DNA of 11,717 nucleotides from Pleurotus djamor (taxonomy: Eukaryota; Basidiomycota; Agaricomycetes; Agaricales; Pleurotaceae). Below the pieces are notes generated by a model. The model did no database searches. It was not told where the DNA came from and saw nothing but the letters and a program-made list of their open reading frames with translations. The stretch's first letter is position 1, and each line of letters begins with the position of its first letter. The position numbers and the translations under genes are program-made. The DNA lies in NCBI GenBank assembly GCA_029747585.1, contig JAPEVF010001266.1, positions 1 through 11,717 of the forward strand, written 5' to 3'. Positions 1-8,487 of the stretch are shown here, piece after piece.

Positions 1-1107
1 ACCAAGCGCACCCCAAAAGGAAAGCAGAAGCGATCGGCACGCCGAACTTCCGGAGGCACCAACGATACCGACTCAGTCGACGGCGATGGCGACATCGACA
101 TGAAGGCTGCTGCTGCCCTCACATCATTGTTGATGCACAATCACCGTGGCAGCGCTTCCTTGTCTGTCGGTGCAGGCAGTGCTTCGTCTCCTCGGTCAAG
201 TATTGATGGCGCGGCTTCGGAAGCCGGTTCGGCGGCGTCATATTCCCACTACATGCAGAGTTCTGCGCGTTCTTTCTCTGATACAGCAGCCTCTAGCCAA
301 ACTCTGGTTCCAGAAGGCGCGCTCATTCGTCCCCACACGCCTGCTGGAAGTGTCACGAGCGAATCCAGGGTCACCACGACACCGCGTCCCGATCCCACTG
401 ACAACGAGGCAGCGGATTTGATGCTATTCTTGGCTACTTCTCCTTCTCCTGCTAGGCCTACCACCAATAAGGAGAGGAATAACCGAGATCTGGCCGCGTT
501 CAGAACACTGTCGACGAACAACGATCGGCCCAAGGGCCGTGTGCTGTTCGCCACTACCCCAGCTCCTCCCGGTCCTATTTTGGAAGATTCTCACAGGAAG
601 AGTCTTCCCACCGGTCAGGCCAAGCCTCTAGCTCGAGGTGGCGCTAGCGAAGCTAGTTTGGCCTCAAGTATGTCTAGCATTGGGAGCTACATGGGTGTCG
701 AGCCTTCTTCGCGTCCTGCTAATGTGGTACAGAAATCGGGTCGCTCGACACCCACGAATCAGCCTACCTCTCAACTCCTACCCCCTCCATCGTTCTCCGC
801 ACCTCGTCATGCGACCAACACGGCCGAGAACAAATCCGCGAGCCCTCAAGTCCAAAACCCCTATCCCCCTTCTAGCACTGTCGAGTTCAATATCAACGAA
901 TTTATCAATGCCTCTCCTTCGCCTAGAACCAGCAAGACTGCTACTAGTCATTTCGACCCTTCCGGGGCTCCGAAGCCGAATCTGAGCCTCAGAGCTGATG
1001 TTGGACGCAAGCTCTTTGAGGAGGAGCAGATTCGGCTTGGCGCGCTGAGGGGTCTCCCAGATGGCATGGGTGCATCCCTTGGCGCCGGTATCGACTTGAG
1101 CAGTTAA
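1..1107 (+). CDS. Ser/Pro-rich putative nuclear regulator, 3' end (5' partial)
   Basis: The frame is open from base 1 and ends at TAA 1105-1107, so 368 residues of the C-terminus are present without introns and the true start lies upstream. The first residues are strongly basic (KRTPKGKQKR then RR), resembling a nuclear localisation signal. The rest is low-complexity Ser/Pro/Thr-rich, probably disordered, with many SP/TP dipeptides. One block stands out as conserved-looking: AADLMLFLATSPSPAR (409-456), followed by KGRVLF (RxLF at 538-549). A second RxLF, GRKLFEEEQ, lies near the C-terminus (RKLF at 1006-1017). RxLF is the classical cyclin-docking form and SPxR a CDK site, so a CDK-regulated transcriptional regulator, perhaps a Whi5/Nrm1-like G1/S repressor, is possible. 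That name is inference; no DNA-binding domain is visible in this part. Confidence 0.75.
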   Translation, partial: TKRTPKGKQKRSARRTSGGTNDTDSVDGDGDIDMKAAAALTSLLMHNHRGSASLSVGAGSASSPRSSIDGAASEAGSAASYSHYMQSSARSFSDTAASSQTLVPEGALIRPHTPAGSVTSESRVTTTPRPDPTDNEAADLMLFLATSPSPARPTTNKERNNRDLAAFRTLSTNNDRPKGRVLFATTPAPPGPILEDSHRKSLPTGQAKPLARGGASEASLASSMSSIGSYMGVEPSSRPANVVQKSGRSTPTNQPTSQLLPPPSFSAPRHATNTAENKSASPQVQNPYPPSSTVEFNINEFINASPSPRTSKTATSHFDPSGAPKPNLSLRADVGRKLFEEEQIRLGALRGLPDGMGASLGAGIDLSS

Positions 1108-2853
1108 CGCGGTCACGACGTGTGTCAAAATGCGACGTGCAAGCAGTTTATCCTTATAGTCAATCACATTTCTTCTGCAGTATCAATACGGGACAATTCT
1201 TTGTGTAAACCCCACGCTGGACGGTAGATCGCATCCCCCCAAGTCATCCTTCGCGTTTCTGAATGTCACGACCTTTATACGGATGCTCTCACACGTCCCG
1301 GACAAATCAGACTACGACTACCATACCCAAGCTTCGACCTCTACCTAATTCTGTATCCAACTCGTCTGTCAGCCGAATATCTCCCTTTATCATCTATCAT
1401 CTACCTCTTTGCGGTTGTCCACTATCTTCATCCTTTCTTTGGGCATTCATGAAATATATGTGTACGAAAAGATTGGAGTACGATCGCCACGTTCATTCAC
1501 GTACCCTGGAACTCTTTTTCTTTTTCTTTCCCTTTCTCTCTCAATGTTTCTCTCTATCTCCCTCTCTCTCCATGANGATGTTTCNACATATCTATTATGG
1601 GTTGATTTATCATCTTGTCCATATATATAAGCTCGCTCGCTGTGTTGTGCATCGTTTGATCATTTCTCTATTTTCTTGGCCTGTTTCTTTCATCGTTTCC
1701 TCTTCCTACATCCGATTCTCCTTTCTCATCTCTCTCTCCCGTCTCTCCATCTACACTTGTCTGTCCACTAAGCCACAGGACATTCCAAGGGAGTGTAGAC
1801 ATGTTTTTCATGTACTTTATCTGTACGACACACGATCTCCTCCCATGCCGACATACTACATATCTCTTCTCTTCTCTTCACATACGAGAACTCCGATTAT
1901 CGAATCTTTCCTTTCCTTTCATCTCTTTTGTCATCTCTACCTTCTTGTAATTTTATTTCAAGTCTGTGTCGTTTGCACTCTTATATGTATTCGCACATAT
2001 CGTCCGTCTGTCTAGTAATTCGAGTCCTGCTGCCATTTGACCTCGTTTATGTTGTTGTGATACGAAGCTAATCCGACTTGCTGGGTGCCAACAGCAAGGG
2101 CTTGATTCGCTGGCGTCCGTGGTTCAGGGATTGCTGAGATCTGGCAGTGTTTTCCGACTCGGGTTGTTATGTTTATTGTCTGTGTAAGTACATGACCCGC
2201 TCTAGTCGGGTTTGGACTGACCTAATTACAAGGCTACCGTTTGGGACAACATACCGGCACTCGTATCGTGTCCACGCCAGCTTGGAAGGCAAATGCAATT
2301 TTTGCGGGCCTTCTCTAGTATTGGGCATCACGCCGCAGACGCAACCAAGACAACTCGCCAGAATAATCTGACAACTTGTGAGAAGACCCTGGCACGTTCG
2401 CTAGATTCTTGGAACATGAGCGTGATGCCTCGACTGGGAAGTATGTAGCGATCGACCCTTTCTGCACTGGCGAAACTCAGTTGACAGGCGCGAGCGCGGC
2501 TACACATTGTCGAAAGTGTCAGTTTTTTGCCTGGTTTGTGAAACGGTCGCGTGAATGCACCGGTTCATCATCTTCCAAGACACTTTGCAGCGCCATTGTA
2601 CCGCGCTCACGAACCCTATGCATGAGCTTCCGAGATGGGAATGCCTTGCGGGCAACATCGAGTTTGCTCCGGTCATTTCGGTTGTTTGATACTCAATGAC
2701 ATACCATATATGGATGGAAAGTTACCATATACAGTTAGTGGCAGTGCTCCCTGCATTAGCTTGGTTCGGTCTTGGTAGGGTTGACGCGTTGTTGACAAAA
2801 CGCCTTGAAACGCATTGCCATTGCAATCTCGGGCAGCAGGTTCGCTGCGGTAC
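1108..2853. other. Long non-coding stretch with pyrimidine-rich tract
   Basis: No convincing gene is seen on either strand. It must hold the 3' UTR of the Ser-rich gene and the promoter of the membrane-protein gene. About 1380-2010 is strongly C/T-rich on the plus strand with runs of CTCT and TTTC, and carries two ambiguous bases (1576, 1585). TATATATAAG at 1622-1631 resembles a TATA box, but nothing recognisable follows it. Open frames here (1263-2015, 2147-2371, 2409-2699) encode low-complexity or unnatural-looking peptides and are not supported. From about 2016 to 2700 I see nothing specific. Confidence 0.6.
2704..2713. promoter_or_regulatory. CArG-box-like palindrome (candidate MADS-box factor site)
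   Basis: CCATATATGG is a perfect 10-bp palindrome matching the SRF-type consensus CC(A/T)6GG. It lies 216 bp upstream of the membrane-protein start codon and about 140 bp upstream of its TATA box, a sensible place for an activator site. MADS-box factors of the SRF/Mcm1 class exist in fungi; actual binding is inferred. Confidence 0.35.
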
Positions 2854-2859
2854 TATAAA
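2854..2859 (+). promoter_or_regulatory. TATA box of the membrane-protein gene
   Basis: TATAAA sits 70 bp upstream of the ATG at 2930 and is followed by a pyrimidine-rich leader (about 2900-2918), a common fungal core-promoter arrangement. This spacing supports 2930 as the start rather than the in-frame upstream extension beginning at 2696. Confidence 0.5.
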
Positions 2860-2929
2860 GGTGTCGAGGTGCTCTCATGATCCAATCCACGACAAAAACA
2901 TCCTTTCCCTCTTTCCTCGGAGGCCTCTC

Positions 2930-4556
2930 ATGATTTCCCTTTCCACCGTACTCTGCCTCGGCTCTATTCTCTCGGGCGTCGCGCTGGGAAAGCCAACAAG
3001 ACGCCAGACAGCTGCACCAGAGATCTGCGAGCCCAAGTTCGAGCCTGATGAGCCATACGATTGGAACAACTCAGAGGCAGTTGGGCTTTCTAATGGGCTG
3101 AATGTGGATTCGGGGCTCATCAAGACCACTCCGCCGACCTTCTTCAAGTTCCAGAAGGTTGGGGCTAATCCGCCTATTTATACCATACAGTACGTATATT
3201 CAGGCCTGTAGAGTGTTTTCATGGGTCGATGAAGCTGAAATGTGGCTCGTTTAGCACCTTCGACAAACCATTGGCCGTTGAGCTCAGTGGCAACAGCTCC
3301 CTTGTCCTGAAGCAGGACAATGGAAACGTTGGGTACGTGGCTGATTGATGCTATAATTGCTTATCATAACCATTTTCGCAGTGGCCAAAAATTCGTTATT
3401 GAATGTGGTTTCTGTGGCTCGGCTGTCCAAGACAACTGTTTCATGCGGCTCGTGGATAAGCCCAATTCTTGCGTGCAGGTTGGGAACAACGCACCCAGTC
3501 GGGGATCTTCTGGCGACGCCTTGTTCATCGCTTCGTCCTGCCGTAGAGATGACAGCCAACGGTTCAACTACTTCAAGCGCGAACTTATCGACCCCAGCGA
3601 ACCTCCATACGAGGGTGGAGGTACAGCCTTGGCCCCTCCTCCCCCTGGCCACGGTGGTGTCTGTAATCCCAACTTCGAGTTCGAGGGCGTTCGGGTCGCC
3701 AACAGTGCCATAAACTGGGGGGCCCCGACATTCGAATCGAACATCGACCTCGTTGGTGAATCTGACTTCAACAAACGTCTTGAGATCCGATTCGAACAGA
3801 CTGGCTCACCTGTCCCCTACTACATTGCCAAGTATGTGCCTTCACCTATGAATATTACTTCCGGGCATTGAACATGTTTCTTCTTATAGGTCCCTCAATG
3901 GCTCGAATCTGGTCGTTGCGACGCGCGCTGTCAACGACAACCTATACTTCATCCCTGCCGATGAGAATAACGAGTGCGTCTTTTCATATAAACTTGATGG
4001 TGCTGTGGGTTACTCAACCTCGGCTTTTAGACGTAAATTCTTCAACATCGAGTGTTCTTCAGGTTGCTCAAGCGCAACTGCCGTCGCTCCCGGAGATTTG
4101 ACCGCAGACGGCTGCACGATCAAGTCCACATTCAACCAGAAATGTGTTCAAGTNGGCAATGGGCCTTCCGCCGGAAACCAGGGCGATCGTATTTTCTTGA
4201 ACGATTGCAACGGGTCGGACAGCCAACGGTTCAACTTCATCACCTCTCCGTTCAAGCAAAGTGGTCGTGAGCCCGATTATGACATCAGCACTGCTACTAC
4301 CGCTGGAGCTCCCAAAGTTCACCTCGCCGGAGAATCGGGTGGAGATGTCAACATCGACCTCGGGGAGTTGATCAGGAACAGCTACATCGTCATTGGATTA
4401 TTGGCTGGCCTCCTCATCAGCATGATCGCGTTGGGTGCCCTTATGCTCAGCAAAGGCTGCTTGAAAGGACGCGAGGCAAAGCCGCGCTACACCGTCGTAG
4501 CTGGTAAAGACACGGAGGGCTTCACAGCTCATCCCTCTGGTCGTTACAGCGACTAA
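2930..4556 (+). CDS. Type I membrane protein with two Cys-rich trefoil-like modules
   Basis: Predicted exons 2930-3189, 3255-3332, 3382-3831 and 3890-4556 give 484 aa; the introns are 65, 49 and 58 nt (GTACGT, GTACGT, GTATGT donors; all AG acceptors) and every junction keeps phase. Residues 1-20 form a signal peptide (MISLSTVLCLGSILSGVALG), followed by a dibasic TRR, a likely Kex2 site. Two homologous modules follow: about 33-182 and 207-382, joined by a Gly/Pro-rich linker. Both have C-x-P-x-F-E at the start, an IEC..C motif, CVQVGN, and DSQRFN-Y/F near the end; six Cys align between copies (33/207, 121/318, 124/322, 132/338, 143/348, 166/369). DSQRFN recalls the QxW/F element of ricin-B-type beta-trefoils. 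Residues 428-450 are a transmembrane segment followed by a basic 34-aa cytosolic tail. NxS sequons suggest glycosylation. A cell-surface or vacuolar/Golgi carbohydrate-binding role is inference only. Confidence 0.85.
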
Positions 4557-4810
4557 GCATGCTTGTGCTCACGGACTTGAGTAGTGTAGTTATATTTATG
4601 AGTTTGTGGATACGTACATCAACCTTCATGGACTTTTAGCTGTCGTTTTGTAGCATTCTGTCATTTGATAAAATATATCATCTTGCCTGTCCTCTCCTGA
4701 CTCCTAAGCGCGACAATCACGGTACCCTTCATTCGGCGTCAGGTGACGGAAAGCGAGAAAATATTGTAGCTGCGAAGCTTTGCCTCAGCCAACCTTGTTT
4801 CTTTATCGCG
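4557..4810. other. Intergenic region between membrane protein and CTP synthase
   Basis: This 254-bp tandem gap contains the 3' UTR of the membrane-protein gene, with an A/T-rich segment around 4668-4680 (gataaaatatatca) that may serve as a poly(A) positioning element, and the CTP synthase promoter. No canonical TATA box is seen near 4811. Confidence 0.5.
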
Positions 4811-7128
4811 ATGACCAAGTATATCGTTGTCAGTGGTGGTGTCGTCAGTGGCATTGGCAAGGGGGTCATTGGTGCGCACAGAAACCCACTCATCACTCAG
4901 AACACCGTCCAGACGCCTTTTTTCTCTGTGCTCGTCCCCCAAATCAGCCTCCTCGACGGGCCTTCTCCTCAAAACGACCGGTCTGAAGGTCACCTCGATT
5001 AAGATTGATCCGTACATGAACATCGACGCGGGCACGATGCGTCCCACCGAACATGGAGAAGTTTACGTCCTCAATGACGGTGGAGAGGTCGATCTTGATC
5101 TAGGAAACTACGAACGATATCTCAATGTGACTCTTTCTCGCAACAACAACATCACTACCGGCAAGATATACTCTGAGGTCATCGAAAAGGAACGAAAAGG
5201 CGCGTATCTCGGGAAGACCGTGCAAATTGTCCCCCATGTCACGACCGAGATCCAAGATTGGATCGAAAGGGTTGCTAAAGTTCCTGTCGACGAGACTGGA
5301 CTCGCTCCCGACGTGTGCATCGTTGAACTGGGTGGTACAGTCGGTGACATCGAGAGCGCGCCCTTCGTAGAAGCGATGAGACAGTTCCAATTCCGAGTCG
5401 GTCACGACAATTTTGCCCTTATCCATGTCTCCCTTGTCCCGGATATGCATGGCGAGCAGAAAACAAAGCCAACCCAAACTACAGTCCACTCACTTCGAGG
5501 CTTGGGCTTGCTTCCTGACCTCGTGCGCGTTACATGGACTCCTCGATACGCTCACCGTTTTAACGCGTTCTTAGATTGCTTGCCGTCTTCTCGTCCCTCA
5601 ACCACTCTCCCCTGCTACGAAAGATAAGATCAGTATGTTCTGTCACGTCGCATCCGATCAAGTCTTTGGCGTACACGACGTGTCTTCTGTCTACCACGTC
5701 CCCCTCCTGCTCGAGTCGCAAGGCATCATAGAATATCTCACGAATCGGCTCAAGCTAGATACAATCCAAATTACTGAGGAGATGCGAGACAAGGGGAGGA
5801 GTCTTGCGACGCGATGGAAGGAAATGACCTCCGTGTAAGTGACTACTGGGCTTTGAGATACGCCCCACACATCCATTAACATGGTCTTTAGACAAGAACG
5901 ACTGTACGATACCGTTCAAATCGCTCTTGTGGGGAAATACACCGACTTGAAAGACTCCTACATGAGCGTGATCAAGTCGCTCGAACACTCTGCCTTCAGA
6001 GTGCAGCGAAAACTAATTATCCATGTATGTTTTACTCTCTCAGCCTGGTTCGCGCTTTTAACAAAGTTCTAGTGGGTTGAGTCGTCTGACTTGGAGCCCG
6101 CCACTCAAGAAACCAACGCAAAGCAATATCATGATGCCTGGAGATCTGTTGTTGGTGCCGGGTAGGCACTTCATTCTTTGCCTCCGAATAAAATAGTCTT
6201 GCTCAACCATTAACCAGTGGAATCCTCGTTCCGGGAGGCTTTGGAACGCGTGGCACGGAGGGCATGATGCTTGCAATCAAATATGCCAGAGAGCAGAAAA
6301 TCCCTTTCTTGGGAATATGCCTTGGTTTCCAGCTCGCTGTAATTGAGTGGGCAAGAAACGTTCTCGGACTGCAGAGTAAGTTACTTCCCAGACGCGATGT
6401 AGCTTCGACGACTGACTTCTCAACTTAGACGCTACCTCTGCAGAATTTGTTTCCGACGCCGAACACCCAGTGATTGTGTTCATGCCTGAAATTTCCAAAA
6501 CGCATATGGGCGGCACAATGCGCCTGGGATTGCGACCAACAATCTTCCAAAACGATACAGAGTATCAAGCCTCCCCGGGCGCTTCAAACCCCTCGCCTTC
6601 ATCGTCTACCTCATCGTTATCATCTTCTCCGCCCACCCCTCCACCTACCATCGCAGCCAAGCCCTACTCCAAAGCCCGTCGTCTGTATGGGAGTAAGCAA
6701 ACGATATGGGAACGTCATCGCCATCGGTATGAAGTCAATCCACAATATGTTGAAAGATTAGAGAGCGTGCCAAATGGTATCCGTTTCACTGGAAAAGATG
6801 AGAAGGGCGAGCGGATGCAGGTCATGGAGCTGTATGGTGAGTGATGTTGCGAAAACTCCGTTTACCACTGCTCATTGTTGCGTTCTTAGATCACCCATAT
6901 TTTGTCGGCTTCCAAGCTCACCCAGAGTTTTGCACCCGTCCTCTCAACCCGTCGCCGCCTTTCCTCGGCCTTGTTGCTGCAGCCTGTGGTGCTCATGTGC
7001 TCGAAGAGCAGATGCGGCGACAAGAAACTACGTTCAAGCCTCCTCATCCCGAGCATGCGATGGTTAGCGAGAGCAAACTCCGAGAAAATTCCATTGAGCA
7101 CGCTATTGATGGCAGGGGAGCATTGTAG
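4811..7128 (+). CDS. URA7: CTP synthase (glutamine-hydrolysing)
   Basis: Converts UTP, ATP and glutamine to CTP, the last step of de novo pyrimidine synthesis; cytosolic. Exons 4811-4871, 4948-5522, 5575-5834, 5892-6024, 6073-6161, 6218-6375, 6429-6836 and 6890-7128 give 640 aa; introns are 48-76 nt and all phases agree. The synthetase half starts with [12 protein letters not shown] (7-18) and contains [15 protein letters not shown] (37-51), [18 protein letters not shown] (56-73) and GEQKTKPTQ. The class I glutaminase half has the oxyanion strand [10 protein letters not shown], the nucleophile Cys407 in GICLGFQ, and the His572/Glu574 pair in AHPEF, so it should be active. Yeast Ura7 is 579 aa; the excess is mainly a Ser/Pro-rich insertion at about 472-505 between LRPTIFQ and RRLYG, plus the C-terminal tail. 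ACR (214-216) is followed by LLVPQPLSP, where yeast and human enzymes have CRCS. The symbol follows yeast URA7/URA8. Confidence 0.97.
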
Positions 7129-7376
7129 GTTCAGAAAGCGATCGTTCGAAAGTCCTTGCTTGCTGGTGTCTTGATTAGGCATTGTGGCCGTTTACTCTCA
7201 TTGCCATGTCCATAGAAATAATTTGTTGTTGCTTTATTTTTGTTGTGATCAGACGGTGCATCATGTAGATGTAGATAATTATGAAGTACGTAGAAGATGA
7301 CTTCGTACGGTACAATGGTATACAAGAGGTGTACTTGATACAAAATGTGATTTATTATGTCGCAGGTAGCCCAATT
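7129..7376. other. Convergent intergenic region (CTP synthase / TIF6 3' ends)
   Basis: The two stop codons face each other 248 bp apart, so both 3' UTRs and terminators must fit here and may overlap. It is A/T-rich (for example around 7211-7245). No gene is seen. A short imperfect inverted repeat (GAAGT 7283-7287 / ACTTC 7300-7304) is too weak to call. Confidence 0.5.
7351..7356 (-). terminator. AATAAA poly(A) signal candidate for TIF6
   Basis: Read on the minus strand, AATAAA begins 20 nt after the TIF6 stop codon (TAA, 7379-7377), within CATAATAAATCAC. It matches the canonical eukaryotic polyadenylation hexamer and would give a short 3' UTR. Fungal signals are degenerate, so other sites may be used. 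Confidence 0.4.
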
Positions 7377-8331
7377 TTACGCCCAATTATCGATTAGAGA
7401 ATCACGCATCTCTCCAATGACCGCTGCTGAGCTTTGCCCTTGGAGTTCTGTGTGACGATGAGATAACGAACAGCAAGAAGAAAGTGTCGTTGAAACTCAC
7501 TGAAGGTGGCTTCGATCACGCTGATCTCTGTCGCTGTTGTTTCTAGCCCTGTGAACGCGCACCAGTCATTGACAACAAGACCGGCACCGATAACATCAGA
7601 TCCACGATTGACAGTTCCAGCCTGGGTAGAAGCCAGATAAATAAATAGTTGAGAACTTGATCCGAGGGTCACTTACAACCAAGGGCACTTGCAACAAACT
7701 GCTCAGTTCATCTTGATCCTGGATGCTGGTTTTCGGATGAACTAATCCACCCTGGTTGGTGATAGCACAGTAGCTGCCGACAAGAACGTTGTCTGCAATA
7801 GTTTGTCTGAAGACTTCGACCTTGAGAACATCGGCGATGATTTCTTCGGTCTCTCGATCAACATCAGGATGCACCAGGGCGACGTGATCGTTGCACGCGA
7901 TAACATTCCCCAACGCAGATAACCGCTCTTCTACGCGCTGTATCGCTACAGCATCAGGTAGTGAGTTTCGGAGGTGTTGGAGTTCTTGATCGGTGGTTGT
8001 TGAGGGGACGAGCAATCCATGGCGGTTGCCTTGAAAATTTGTAAGATTAGAAATAGTTCATTTCTTAATGGTGAGAGATCGCACCGGCTGTCAATCGCCC
8101 TACTATCCGCGTGCCACCAATACTGGTGTGCACAATAGGGATAACATCTCCCAGCTCGCTTTCGAAAGCTGAGTAGAAATTTGTACTGCCTTGGATTGCA
8201 GCCAGGCAGTAGCTGTTTGTGAGTTTGGAGAAGACTCCGATGTCGCTGCTGTTTTCGAATTGGATACCTAGATAGCACAGGTTCAGCAGACGAATAGTAT
8301 ACGAGAAAGAAGGATAGTTACGAGTAGCCAT
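7377..8331 (-). CDS. TIF6: Eukaryotic translation initiation factor 6 (60S anti-association factor)
   Basis: Binds the 60S ribosomal subunit in nucleolus and cytoplasm, is needed for 60S biogenesis, and blocks premature joining to 40S until released by the SBDS/EFL1 system. Minus-strand exons: 8331-8322, 8267-8085, 8029-7677, 7621-7501, 7447-7377; introns are 54, 55, 55 and 53 nt. The product is 245 aa, exactly the usual length of the family. Diagnostic stretches include [20 protein letters not shown] at the N-terminus, [69 protein letters not shown] and the C-terminal [12 protein letters not shown], all typical of the five-fold pentein repeat protein. The first coding exon is only 10 nt (ATGGCTACTC) and the last codes only 23 residues, so simple ORF calling misses both ends. 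The acceptor of intron 2 is the less common AAG. Confidence 0.97.
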
Positions 8332-8487
8332 AGTGGAGGGGTAGTAGTAAGAGCTGGAGGGAGATTGAGGAACTAGGCTTAGTAGACGCGCGGGACTTAT
8401 AATTTTTTTCCTTCCGTCAACTGACTCTTTCCCGGAACCGACTTCACTTGTCCGAGACTTGAGTCATATCTCACAACTTACGTCGCG
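8332..8487. promoter_or_regulatory. Divergent promoter of TIF6 and NDUFAF7 homologue
   Basis: Only 156 bp separate the two start codons, so one compact region must drive both genes. It holds a palindromic TTATAA (8397-8402) directly followed by a run of seven T (8403-8409), usable as a TATA-like element or nucleosome-excluding tract in either direction, and a GC-rich ACGCGCGGG just to its left. Which element serves which gene cannot be told from sequence. Confidence 0.6.

Noticed and set aside
1263..2015. 250-codon open frame on the plus strand
   Set aside because: It follows the C/T-rich tract, contains two Ns, and encodes a low-complexity Ser/Leu/Phe/Ile/Tyr peptide without any recognisable domain; composition alone explains the lack of stops.
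2120..2150. tRNA T-arm-like string GTGGTTCAGGGATTGC
   Set aside because: No matching acceptor stem, anticodon arm or B/A box pair could be folded around it.
2409..2699. 96-codon open frame before the membrane-protein gene
   Set aside because: No conserved motif, odd Cys/Arg/Ser composition, no promoter or splice continuation seen.
2696..2929. In-frame upstream extension of the membrane-protein ORF
   Set aside because: It would place a start before the TATAAA at 2854 and bury the clear signal peptide at 2930 inside the protein.
7283..7308. Short inverted repeat (GAAGT/ACTTC, GTACG/CGTAC) in the convergent 3' region
   Set aside because: Only five paired bases per arm with alternative registers; expected by chance and not a fungal terminator type.
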